Assembly (NCBI GenBank): GCA_903895475.1
Contig: CAITUF010000162.1
Span: 1-17,248, forward strand
Reading direction: 5' to 3'
DNA: 17,248 nucleotides
DNA from: an uncultured Opitutia bacterium
GTDB lineage: Bacteria > Verrucomicrobiota > Verrucomicrobiia > Opitutales > UBA953
The translations under genes and the position numbers were made by a program. Below, piece after piece: positions 1 through 6,570 of this stretch (positions within the stretch are counted from its first letter, which is position 1; every line of letters starts with the position of its first letter). The notes under the pieces are model-generated. The model had not been told where the DNA came from. It searched no databases and saw only the letters and a list, made by a program, of their open reading frames with translations.

Positions 1-107
1 CTGAGTCTCAGCACGAAAAGAAGTCCGACGAAAAGAAGAGCGAGAAGAAGAGCACTCCGAAGCCAGCTCCGATCAAGTCGGCTGCGCCTGCTTGCAAAAA
101 GAAATAA
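1..107 (+). CDS. C-terminal tail of a Lys/Ser/Pro-rich protein (partial)
   Basis: The reading frame open at the left edge ends in TAA at 105-107. It encodes about 34 visible residues, dominated by Lys, Ser and Glu (EKKSDEKKSEKKS), then a Pro/Ala stretch and a final ACKKK. This composition fits the low-complexity tail of a small exported protein, and it resembles the tails of the Cys-rich protein at 1444-1704 and the ThuA-like protein at 10612-11547. A strong intrinsic terminator follows 24 bases after the stop, which supports this strand and frame. The start and any folded domain lie outside the window, so no function can be assigned. Confidence 0.6.
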   Translation, partial: ESQHEKKSDEKKSEKKSTPKPAPIKSAAPACKKK

Positions 108-128
108 GCCTAATTCAACGACTGCCTT

Positions 129-156
129 AAAAGCCGGACCAAGGTCCGGCTTTTTT
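129..156 (+). terminator. Rho-independent terminator after the partial gene
   Basis: The perfect 10-bp inverted repeat AAGCCGGACC / GGTCCGGCTT (131-140 and 143-152) is separated by AA and runs into a six-T tract at 151-156. It sits 24 bases after the TAA at 107 and before the chrA start at 201. In practice the tight turn would open into a loop of four or more bases. Its core matches the terminator at 1722-1752. Confidence 0.9.
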
Positions 157-200
157 ATTGGTGCAATTCGGTCTGGGCACGTTTTGTTCGGTCTATCGCC

Positions 201-1394
201 ATGGCCTCGTTCCCGTATCTCTTCTGGTTGCGCATGGGCTTACTGTCCTGGGGAGGACCCGCCGCGCAGATCGCTTTACTGGAGCAGGAATGTGTGGTCA
301 AGCGAGGCTGGCTGACGTCGGCGGCCTTCACGCGGGCGCTAGGTCTTTGCATGTTCTTGCCGGGTCCAGAGGCACAGCAACTCGTGGCTTGGATTGCCTG
401 GCGCAGTCATGGCTGGCGTGGAGCCGCCGTCGCGACGTTAGGCTTTGTGTTGCCCGGGTTAATCGCCTGCGGTGTCTTGGCTTGGCTTTATGCAGTGGGT
501 AGCGGTTGGGAACTCTTGCCTGGCGTGTTTGCGGGTGCCCGTGCGGCGGTGGCGGGGGTAATCTTAGTGGTCGGGGGCAAAATGCTGTTCCGGACCTGTG
601 AGGCCTTGCCGCGACGATGGGCGGCGGGTTTGTCGTTTGCTGGGCTTTTCTTCGGGGCGCCTTTTGTCTTCATCGCTTTAGCTGCGGGTTTACACGGTTG
701 GTATGTGCGTCCAGACGATGAGGAAGCACTGCCACCTGTCAGCGATCAGTTGCGCTCAGCGGTGAAGTGCTTGGGGCGTTACCTCTTGCCCGTGCTGCTC
801 GTCTATTTGGCTTTATGGTTATGGCTTAAGCATAGCCATGGCTACGTGCAGCTCGTTGAGGTCTCGCTCTTCGCGGTGCTCACGTCTTTTGGGGGTGCTT
901 ACGCGGCCCTGGGTATTTGGCGCGTGCGGGCGAACGCGTTGGGCTGGCTCGGAGAATCTCGGTTCGGGGATGCCTTGGTCGTGGGTGAAGCCACCCCGGG
1001 GCCCTTACTGCTGGCCGGGAGTTTTATCGGCTTCTTGGCGGGGTTCAACGGCCTGCTCTTTGCTGACCATGGTGGGATTGGCTTTGGTCTACTCGGTCTG
1101 GTCACCGCAGCGGTCTTTACGTTTGTGCCTTCGACTGTGGTCCTCTTGGCATGCGCACCCTTGGCGGAAGAGGGGGTTGGTGATCGTCGCTTTCATGATG
1201 CGCTTGGCATGGTCTCGGCCGTCGCCGCCGGGGCCATCGTCTACCTGGGTTCTGCGCTGTACTGGTCGCAATTCTCGACCCCGCTATTCATGTTCGTTTC
1301 GGCGGTAGCCGCTTGGATATTCTACCGGCAGAAGCTCTCCGTGCCGGCCTTGGTCGGGGTGGGGGCTGTCATCGGTTTGTTTAGTGCCAGATAA
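201..1394 (+). CDS. chrA: Chromate transporter (ChrA, CHR family)
   Basis: This 397-residue integral membrane protein matches the CHR family of chromate efflux carriers, which lower cytoplasmic chromate. It has the usual two homologous halves. The first carries GGPAAQ (residues 18-23) and FLPGPEAQQ (52-60). The second carries FGGAYA (230-235) and GEATPGP (262-268). A short polar stretch (about 170-190) joins them. Length and paired PGP motifs fit full-length long-chain ChrA. The ATG at 201 is used because no in-frame start lies between it and the terminator at 129-156; no clear Shine-Dalgarno is visible. The gene stands alone between two small-protein genes. Chromate specificity is a family inference; some members may move other oxyanions. 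Confidence 0.9.
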   Translation: MASFPYLFWLRMGLLSWGGPAAQIALLEQECVVKRGWLTSAAFTRALGLCMFLPGPEAQQLVAWIAWRSHGWRGAAVATLGFVLPGLIACGVLAWLYAVGSGWELLPGVFAGARAAVAGVILVVGGKMLFRTCEALPRRWAAGLSFAGLFFGAPFVFIALAAGLHGWYVRPDDEEALPPVSDQLRSAVKCLGRYLLPVLLVYLALWLWLKHSHGYVQLVEVSLFAVLTSFGGAYAALGIWRVRANALGWLGESRFGDALVVGEATPGPLLLAGSFIGFLAGFNGLLFADHGGIGFGLLGLVTAAVFTFVPSTVVLLACAPLAEEGVGDRRFHDALGMVSAVAAGAIVYLGSALYWSQFSTPLFMFVSAVAAWIFYRQKLSVPALVGVGAVIGLFSAR

Positions 1395-1405
1395 GCCAAA
1401 TCTGC

Positions 1406-1436
1406 TTGATGAGACCTAAAAAGGCTTCATTAAATA
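1406..1436 (+). promoter_or_regulatory. Candidate promoter for the Cys-rich small protein
   Basis: TTGATG (1406-1411) is followed 18 bases later by TTAAAT (1430-1435), or 19 later by TAAATA (1431-1436). The -10-like box ends eight bases before the ATG at 1444, so the mRNA would have little or no leader. No purine-rich ribosome-binding site lies close to the start. Confidence 0.4.
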
Positions 1437-1443
1437 AGTCACC

Positions 1444-1704
1444 ATGAAGAACCTCCTCCGTCTCCTCGCCCTTGTGGCCGTTTGCTCCTCGTTGGCTATC
1501 GCTGCCACCACTCCGGCCGCTCCGGCCGTGGAAAAGTCCAAGTTCAAGACCGGTGGTTGCTGCGATAAGGCCGAAAAGGGTGGCAAGCCCTGCGCCCACC
1601 CTTGCTGCGTCAAGGCAGCCAAGGACGCTAAGGTCTGCGAGAAGTGCAATCCTGTCGCCAAGGACGCTCCGGCTCCAGCCAAGGACACGCCGGCCACTAA
1701 ATAA
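1444..1704 (+). CDS. Small exported Cys/Lys-rich protein with a duplicated Cys motif
   Basis: This 86-residue protein has an N-terminal signal peptide (MKNLLRLL..., hydrophobic to about residue 20, likely cleaved after the Ala run). The mature part of about 65 residues holds seven cysteines in two tandem units: CCDKAEKGGKPC and CCVKAAKDAKVC. Both follow the pattern C-C-x-K-A-x-K-x2-K-x-C, each followed closely by another Cys or a Pro. A Pro/Ala/Lys/Asp-rich tail finishes it. It has its own candidate promoter and terminator, so it is probably expressed alone. Paired cysteines next to lysines suggest metal binding or a disulfide-stabilised periplasmic peptide; this is inference, and I do not recognise a named family. 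It sits directly after the chromate transporter. Confidence 0.8.
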   Translation: MKNLLRLLALVAVCSSLAIAATTPAAPAVEKSKFKTGGCCDKAEKGGKPCAHPCCVKAAKDAKVCEKCNPVAKDAPAPAKDTPATK

Positions 1705-1721
1705 TCTCGCTGTTGCTTTTG

Positions 1722-1752
1722 AAAGGCCGGACCCGTGGGTCCGGCCTTTTTT
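1722..1752 (+). terminator. Rho-independent terminator after the Cys-rich protein
   Basis: The perfect 10-bp stem GGCCGGACCC / GGGTCCGGCC (1725-1734 and 1737-1746) is extended by A/T pairs and followed by a T tract (1747-1752). It lies 18 bases after the TAA ending at 1704. The core GCCGGACC...GGTCCGGC is shared with the terminator at 129-156. Confidence 0.9.
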
Positions 1753-1800
1753 GTTGGGCGGCGTCTTGCACTGGCTACGGAGGGTGTTTAGGTCTTAGGG

Positions 1801-2574
1801 ATGAAACGTCACCCCGTCCTGAGTTCAATTGTGCTGCTAGGCTTTGCGGTCGGCTTGTTCTTCTGGACGAGGCCCGCCCCGAGCCAGGCCTCCGCTGCTG
1901 CCCCCGCGACCACGCCTGCTGTGCCAGTTTTAACTGAGACGCACTATGGCACCTGTAAGGCTTCGAGCGATGGCATCGGCAAGACCTACCACGGCCGCGA
2001 GATTTCCCACGTGATGGGTCACCCGGGCATCGGTTGGTTAGAGCGGACGGAGCGCGAAAAGGAAGAGGCACCCTCCAAGGCCATCGCCGCCCTCAAGCTT
2101 GCGCCTAACGCGGTCATCGCCGACCTCGGCGCGGGCTCGGGGTACTATACTTTCAGGTTGGCTCCGTTGGTGCCGCAGGGCCGCGTGGTCGCCATCGATA
2201 TCCAGCCCGAGATGCTGGCGTACATGAAAGAGGAACTGCGTGCGCGCGGCCTTAAGAACGTCGAACCCCACCTCGGCTCGGTGACGGAACTCAAGCTGCC
2301 TGATGCCTCGCTCGACGCGGTCTTGATGGTCGATGCCTACCACGAATTCGATCACCCCGCCGAGATGCTGATTTCAATTAAGGCCGCGCTCAAGAAGGGT
2401 GGCCGTATCTACTTAGTGGAATTCCGGGCCGAAGATCCCAAGGTGCCCATCAAGCTGCTGCACAAGATGTCCGAAGCCCAAGCCCGTAAAGAGTTCACGG
2501 CGGCTGGGTTTCGTTTCCTGGAGAACCGCCCTGACCTGCCTTGGCAACACCTGATGGTCTTCGAGAAGCCCTAG
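1801..2574 (+). CDS. Exported or membrane-anchored class I SAM-methyltransferase-like protein
   Basis: The protein has 257 residues. A basic N-terminus (MKRHP) and hydrophobic segment (about residues 7-22) are followed by an Ala/Pro-rich linker (about 26-43). Next come a conserved-looking entry region around residues 60-90 (YHGREISHVMGHPGIGWL) and a Rossmann-type methyltransferase core. Motif I is IADLGAGSGYY (106-116), followed by the acidic strand VVAIDIQPEM and the later segment DAVLMVDAYHEFDHP. The positive-inside rule puts the catalytic domain outside the cytoplasm, where SAM is not normally available. It may be a periplasmic enzyme with an unknown donor or a binding protein using the fold. 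The next gene starts 36 bp downstream and is also exported. The substrate is unknown. The ATG is immediately preceded by TAGGG; a GGAGGG is 16 bases away, too far for normal spacing. Confidence 0.8.
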   Translation: MKRHPVLSSIVLLGFAVGLFFWTRPAPSQASAAAPATTPAVPVLTETHYGTCKASSDGIGKTYHGREISHVMGHPGIGWLERTEREKEEAPSKAIAALKLAPNAVIADLGAGSGYYTFRLAPLVPQGRVVAIDIQPEMLAYMKEELRARGLKNVEPHLGSVTELKLPDASLDAVLMVDAYHEFDHPAEMLISIKAALKKGGRIYLVEFRAEDPKVPIKLLHKMSEAQARKEFTAAGFRFLENRPDLPWQHLMVFEKP

Positions 2575-2610
2575 GTATTATAAGCGCTTGGCAGGGGAAG
2601 GGCGTAGGCT

Positions 2611-3963
2611 ATGTCTAAGGGCATGCCCCGCTTTCTTGCCCTCTTACTATGCGTAGTTGGCCTGCCGCTCGCTGCTGCCGATTACGTCGTCCTGGTTTCG
2701 AAGGAGACGCAGGCGGACGCAGGCTGGGCTAAGGTCGTGGATCGACTCCAAGCCAAGTATCAGGCCAAAGTGGTGACTTATCAGGCCGATGTCCTGGAGT
2801 GCCAAGCAGGGCTTCGCCAGGCGCAGCCGCGCTGGGTTTGCTGGGTGGCGCGTCCGGTGGAACTGGGTACCAAATCAGCCTACGCTATCCATCAACTCGC
2901 CCGGGATAACGACTCGGACCCCTACGAAGATTTTCAGTGGGGCATCATCTCCGGCCGCACCGCTGAACTGGCGCTCAAGCTGGCCGCTCCGGCCGAGCCC
3001 CTAACGATTCGTAAAGTCGGCGCTTCGACCGCCTTCGCTTCGGACTGTGTCCAGAGCGGTTACTGGTTCTCTGAATTCAAAGCCGGCGAGGTTTGGGTGA
3101 AGGACGGGACTCCTTTAGCGGTTAAGGGACAGGGGGCGGCGGATTCTACGGAATCCATCGCAAAGCGCCTAAACGAGGCTGACACCGATTGCTTCATCAC
3201 TTCGGGCCATGCGAGCGAAACGCAGTGGGAACCGGGTTATCGTTACCGCAACGGTATCTTTACGCACCGCGACGGCGTGCTGGTGGGCAAGTCGCTCGAT
3301 GGTAAGATCCACGAGGTCCGCTCGCCTAATCCGAAGGTTTACCTCGCGGTAGGCAACTGTCTCATCGGTAACGTCCCTAAGAAGGAAGACTGCATGGCCT
3401 TGGCTTGGTTGAATACCGGTGGGGCCTTACAGATGCTCGGTTACGTCGAGCCGACCTGGTATGGTTACGCCGGGTGGGGCGTGCTGGATTACTTTGTCGA
3501 GCAACCTGGACGTTTTAACGTCAGCGAGGCCCGCCTGGCCAATCACCATGCCTTACTCTGGACCTTAGGTGAGGCCAAGGCTGGCCGTCTCAAGGCCAAT
3601 ATCCGTGGCCTTGAGTTCGATCAGAATGTGACCGTTCTCTACGGCGACCCCAAGTGGTCGGCGAAGATGGCTCCGGGACCCCTCCGCTGGGAAGAGACTC
3701 TGGTTGAGGGCACGAACGGGGAATGGACCTGGACGATCACGCCGAAAGCTGGGGCGGGGACGTTTGTCCCGGTCGATACGAACGGCTCCGAACGCGGTGG
3801 CCGTCCGCTGGTCGCTTTTCTGCCCCGCCATGCCGCTGGTTGGGAAGTCGTCGCAGGGCAGGAGCGGAAGCCCATTACCGCCGATGATTTTGTCCTCCTG
3901 CCTAACCCTGGTCCGGCTTGGCCTGCGCCCGAGCGCCTCGTTATCCGCCTGCGGAAGCGCTGA
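2611..3963 (+). CDS. Candidate secreted clan CD cysteine peptidase (C25/gingipain-like)
   Basis: The protein has 450 residues with a signal peptide ending near residue 23 (LPLAAA/DYVVL). The mature N-terminal part resembles the first subdomain of gingipain-like proteins: strand YVVLVS, the segment VCWVARPVELG, and then DPYEDFQWGIISG. His200 in TSGHAS and Cys250 in AVGNCLIG lie at the ends of predicted strands, about 50 residues apart, as expected for a clan CD His/Cys dyad. The next segment, NTGGALQMLGYVEPTWYG, fits the strand and loop after the catalytic Cys. About 100 C-terminal residues (from about 350) look like a separate beta-rich domain. GGGGAAGGG (2594-2602) lies nine bases before the ATG, one of the few plausible ribosome-binding sites here. 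Peptidase activity is inferred from motif layout; a non-peptidase relative is possible. Confidence 0.6.
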   Translation: MSKGMPRFLALLLCVVGLPLAAADYVVLVSKETQADAGWAKVVDRLQAKYQAKVVTYQADVLECQAGLRQAQPRWVCWVARPVELGTKSAYAIHQLARDNDSDPYEDFQWGIISGRTAELALKLAAPAEPLTIRKVGASTAFASDCVQSGYWFSEFKAGEVWVKDGTPLAVKGQGAADSTESIAKRLNEADTDCFITSGHASETQWEPGYRYRNGIFTHRDGVLVGKSLDGKIHEVRSPNPKVYLAVGNCLIGNVPKKEDCMALAWLNTGGALQMLGYVEPTWYGYAGWGVLDYFVEQPGRFNVSEARLANHHALLWTLGEAKAGRLKANIRGLEFDQNVTVLYGDPKWSAKMAPGPLRWEETLVEGTNGEWTWTITPKAGAGTFVPVDTNGSERGGRPLVAFLPRHAAGWEVVAGQERKPITADDFVLLPNPGPAWPAPERLVIRLRKR

Positions 3964-3975
3964 GCAGGTCGGCCG

Positions 3976-4039
3976 AAATATATTTAAATAATTCCCCCGT
4001 ACCCCTTGTGCGTTTTTTGCAGGGGGGTTATGATGGGGT
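3976..4039 (+). promoter_or_regulatory. Promoter of the Sel1-repeat gene, probably leaderless
   Basis: TTGTGC (4006-4011), a 17-base spacer and TATGAT (4029-4034, five of six consensus bases) form the best sigma70-like promoter in the window. An A/T-only stretch (3977-3993) upstream could act as an UP element. The -10 box ends five bases before the ATG at 4040, so transcription should start at or next to the start codon. The G-tract 4022-4027, which looks like a ribosome-binding site, would lie inside the promoter spacer and not be transcribed. Confidence 0.6.
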
Positions 4040-5071
4040 ATGCGTAATTCCGTTTTGCTTGCGTGGTCTATGGTGGGAATCGCGGCCATGGTCGTCGTCC
4101 TGCAGGTCAGCGTAGACGGCCCGGTCATGACTCCAGCGGCGCCCCCAGTGCTTCCCTCGCGTGCGGAGTCGGCGGACGGCGTGGCTAAGGTGGCTGCACC
4201 GGACCCCGCGGCGGCTTATCTAGCGAAGATGCACGAGGAGTTCTGGCCGGAGTTACAGCGTAAGGCCGCAATCGGCAACGCCGAGGCGCAATGGCATTAC
4301 GGGTTTGCCCTGATGAAGGGTACCTTCGAAGAGCCTGACGTCACGGCCGGCCTCCAATGGATGGAGAAGGCCGCGGCGCAGAAGCATGGGCGGGCCCTGA
4401 ATAGCTTGGGCGAGGTCTATACCACTGGTGAGTTCGTTCCACAGGACCATCTGAAAGCGATTGGCTATTTCCAAGCGGCTTGGGCTACAGGTGAACCGAT
4501 GGGCATTCTCAACTTGGGCATTTTATCTGAGTACGGGGAGGGTCGGAAGCAGGATAGCGCCGAAGCGGTGCGGTGCTATCGGTTGGCCGCCGATAAGGGT
4601 TCGGCGGCCGCGCTGACCCGCCTGGGAGCGATGTATGCGGAGGGAGACATCCTGCCGAAGGACCTGAAGCAGGCCGTGGCATGCTACCGCGCAGGGGCGG
4701 AGAAAGGGTCGGCGGATGCTTGGCATAACCTGTCGGTGATGCATCGACGCGGTATCGTCGTGCCCTTGGATAAGGAAGTGGCCTTGGCGTGTGCGGAGAA
4801 GGCCTGGGCAGCCGGCAGTGCCGATGGGGCGCTCATGGCCGCTGACCTGTTGGTTGAACTCCGCCAAGACTACCCTCGCGCCATGGCTTACCTCACCGTT
4901 TATATGGCTAGGGATCGCTCGCCAGAGGCCGGCGAAGCGGGCATGCAGCGTTTAAAATCCTGGGACAGCGAACTTAAGACCGAGGTCGACGACCGTAAGT
5001 TCCGGGAGTTCCTCGATGCGTTGTTCTTGGCGGAATGGCGTCGCCGTTCCAAGGAAATCTTTGGTCGCTGA
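4040..5071 (+). CDS. Membrane-anchored Sel1-repeat (SEL1-like TPR) protein
   Basis: This 343-residue protein begins with a short basic N-terminus and one hydrophobic segment (about residues 5-24), followed by a Pro/Ala-rich linker (about 27-58). About five Sel1-type repeats follow, roughly at residues 80-113, 116-150, 153-186, 189-223 and 226-260. They show the usual A..LG..Y..G.....D...A..W...AA..G pattern, for example LTRLGAMYAEGDILPKDLKQ. The C-terminal 60-80 residues are more charged and degenerate. Sel1 repeats form alpha-solenoids that bind partner proteins. The N-in anchor implies the solenoid is periplasmic. No enzymatic domain is seen, and the partner is unknown. Its stop codon abuts the stop of the convergent gene at 5072. 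Confidence 0.85.
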   Translation: MRNSVLLAWSMVGIAAMVVVLQVSVDGPVMTPAAPPVLPSRAESADGVAKVAAPDPAAAYLAKMHEEFWPELQRKAAIGNAEAQWHYGFALMKGTFEEPDVTAGLQWMEKAAAQKHGRALNSLGEVYTTGEFVPQDHLKAIGYFQAAWATGEPMGILNLGILSEYGEGRKQDSAEAVRCYRLAADKGSAAALTRLGAMYAEGDILPKDLKQAVACYRAGAEKGSADAWHNLSVMHRRGIVVPLDKEVALACAEKAWAAGSADGALMAADLLVELRQDYPRAMAYLTVYMARDRSPEAGEAGMQRLKSWDSELKTEVDDRKFREFLDALFLAEWRRRSKEIFGR

Positions 5072-6556
5072 TCAGGCGCCGACGTTCTTCTTGATGTCCT
5101 TGAGCTGCTGGAACTCCGGCTTGGCGGTGTAGAACTTATCCAGCGGGTAGCAGCCGGAAATGAGTCCATTGCGCGGGGCAGTCGTACAGTCACTGAAGGT
5201 GCGGCAAATCAGCTTGGTCTCAAGCGTTCCGTTCTTCGCGGCGTCGGCGAGCATAGTGGGGTAACTGAGGACGGCGCGGCCGACGCCAATGAGGTCGGCA
5301 CCGCCGGTGCGCAGGATGTGCTGCGCGAGGTGCGGTAGGTATTCCTGGACGTAGCTGAGTCCGGAACTGACCACGACCATGTTGGCCGGGGCGTGGGCAC
5401 GGACTTCCCGCACGACGCGGACTTGGCGGGCGACATCAATCAGCGGGTCGTGCGCCGGCTGGTAGCCGTCGCTGGGCGGGTAGGCCGCGGGGCGCTGAAT
5501 GTGTGGGTTATAGTAGGGCGAGCCTGCGGTGGTGTTGAGAATCTTCACGCCGAGTTCGCCGAGGAGCTTAACAAATGCAAAGGTCTCGGTGAGGTCGATG
5601 TCGATGGGGTTCGCCTGATTCACGCTGAAGGCGTAACGGTAGGGTAGGCACGCGGCGTAGTCCTCGGGGATGCCGGGTCCGAGCTTACCGGGCTGCGAGA
5701 GGGCCGGGTCCGGGCGGAACGGCACCATGTCAAAGAGGCTCAGGCGGACGCCGATATCAATCGAGTTACCGTCGGCCCGGATACCGGCGATGATGTCGCG
5801 CAGGATACGCGTGCGGTTCTCGAAGGAGCCGCCGAACTTACCCGGGCGCGTGTGGGCACCGAGGAATTCGTGGAGCAGGTAGCCGTGGCAGTGCTTGATG
5901 TCAACGAAGTCAGCCCCGCAGGCACGGGCGATTTTTGCGGCGCGCACGTAGCATCGAATGAGTTCCTCGACGTCGTCGTCGGTGAGGACTTGGTCGTCCG
6001 ACGTCACACTGAATTTCTTGTCCAGCAAGGGGTGGCGGAAAGCCACGCGAGATTCCCATTTCTTTTTGTCGTGCGGGCGGCAGAAGCGCCCCGAGTGCGT
6101 GAGCTGAAAACCGATGACAAGGTCGTCGGTGGTGCCCCACTGGGCCAAGTGCTCGGCCTTGAGGATGTCGACGAGTTCCGTGATCTCCCCCTGGTTCTCC
6201 TCGTTGAGGATGAGTTGATTGGTGTTGGCCCGCCCATCGGCACGGACGGCCATGGCTTCGGCGCCGCAGATGAGCTTGGCGCCGCTCGCGCCGAAGCGCT
6301 GCCAGCGTCGCTTCATCTCGGGGGACGTTCCGCCAGTCGTGGTGCCGTCCCAGCCTTCCATCGGATGGATGGCGATGCGGTTGCCGATACGCTTACCGTT
6401 GATTAGCACGCGTTCGACGGGGTGGGAGAGGGGGTTGCCGTTGCCGGCTTCAATGCTGTCTTCCATCGGCAGGTCGATACCGAGGACGGCGCAGTGGGCA
6501 CGGAAATCCGCGACCGTCTTAAGCGACGCGACACGGGTGAGTTTAAAGGGAGTCAT
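5072..6556 (-). CDS. NADH:flavin oxidoreductase (Old Yellow Enzyme family)
   Basis: This 494-residue cytoplasmic enzyme is predicted to be an FMN-dependent TIM barrel. Family motifs are present: RIAIHPMEG (60-68), QLTHSGR (151-157), KHCHGYLLHEFL (221-232, holding the His pair that contacts substrate and flavin), GGSFENRTR (242-250), and the phosphate-binding end GADLIGVGRAVL (419-430). The N-terminus has about 45 extra residues before the usual family start. The protein stops near residue 494, so it lacks the FAD/NADPH module of 2,4-dienoyl-CoA reductases. Even so, it keeps three cysteines in that region (C451, C457, C469), a spacing reminiscent of a degraded Fe-S site. It follows the DHDPS-family gene by 14 bp on the same strand, so the two are probably cotranscribed. 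The substrate is unknown; an enone or ring reduction or demethylation is plausible. Confidence 0.9.
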   Translation of the reverse strand: MTPFKLTRVASLKTVADFRAHCAVLGIDLPMEDSIEAGNGNPLSHPVERVLINGKRIGNRIAIHPMEGWDGTTTGGTSPEMKRRWQRFGASGAKLICGAEAMAVRADGRANTNQLILNEENQGEITELVDILKAEHLAQWGTTDDLVIGFQLTHSGRFCRPHDKKKWESRVAFRHPLLDKKFSVTSDDQVLTDDDVEELIRCYVRAAKIARACGADFVDIKHCHGYLLHEFLGAHTRPGKFGGSFENRTRILRDIIAGIRADGNSIDIGVRLSLFDMVPFRPDPALSQPGKLGPGIPEDYAACLPYRYAFSVNQANPIDIDLTETFAFVKLLGELGVKILNTTAGSPYYNPHIQRPAAYPPSDGYQPAHDPLIDVARQVRVVREVRAHAPANMVVVSSGLSYVQEYLPHLAQHILRTGGADLIGVGRAVLSYPTMLADAAKNGTLETKLICRTFSDCTTAPRNGLISGCYPLDKFYTAKPEFQQLKDIKKNVGA

Positions 6557-6570
6557 CGAAAGTGTGTGGT

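Noticed and set aside
3993..4027. C-tract and G-tract (CCCCC ... GGGGGG) before the Sel1 gene as a terminator of the peptidase-like gene
   Set aside because: The arms are short, separated by about 25 bases, and the T tract lies inside the loop and not after the stem. The same bases fit a promoter better.
3565..4128. A 187-codon minus-strand open frame spanning the end of the peptidase-like gene and the promoter of the Sel1 gene
   Set aside because: It crosses a well-supported promoter and two plus-strand genes and has no recognisable domain.
5852..6406. A 184-codon open frame on the plus strand inside the OYE-type gene
   Set aside because: Antisense to the conserved core of the oxidoreductase, with no motifs; a frame shadow.
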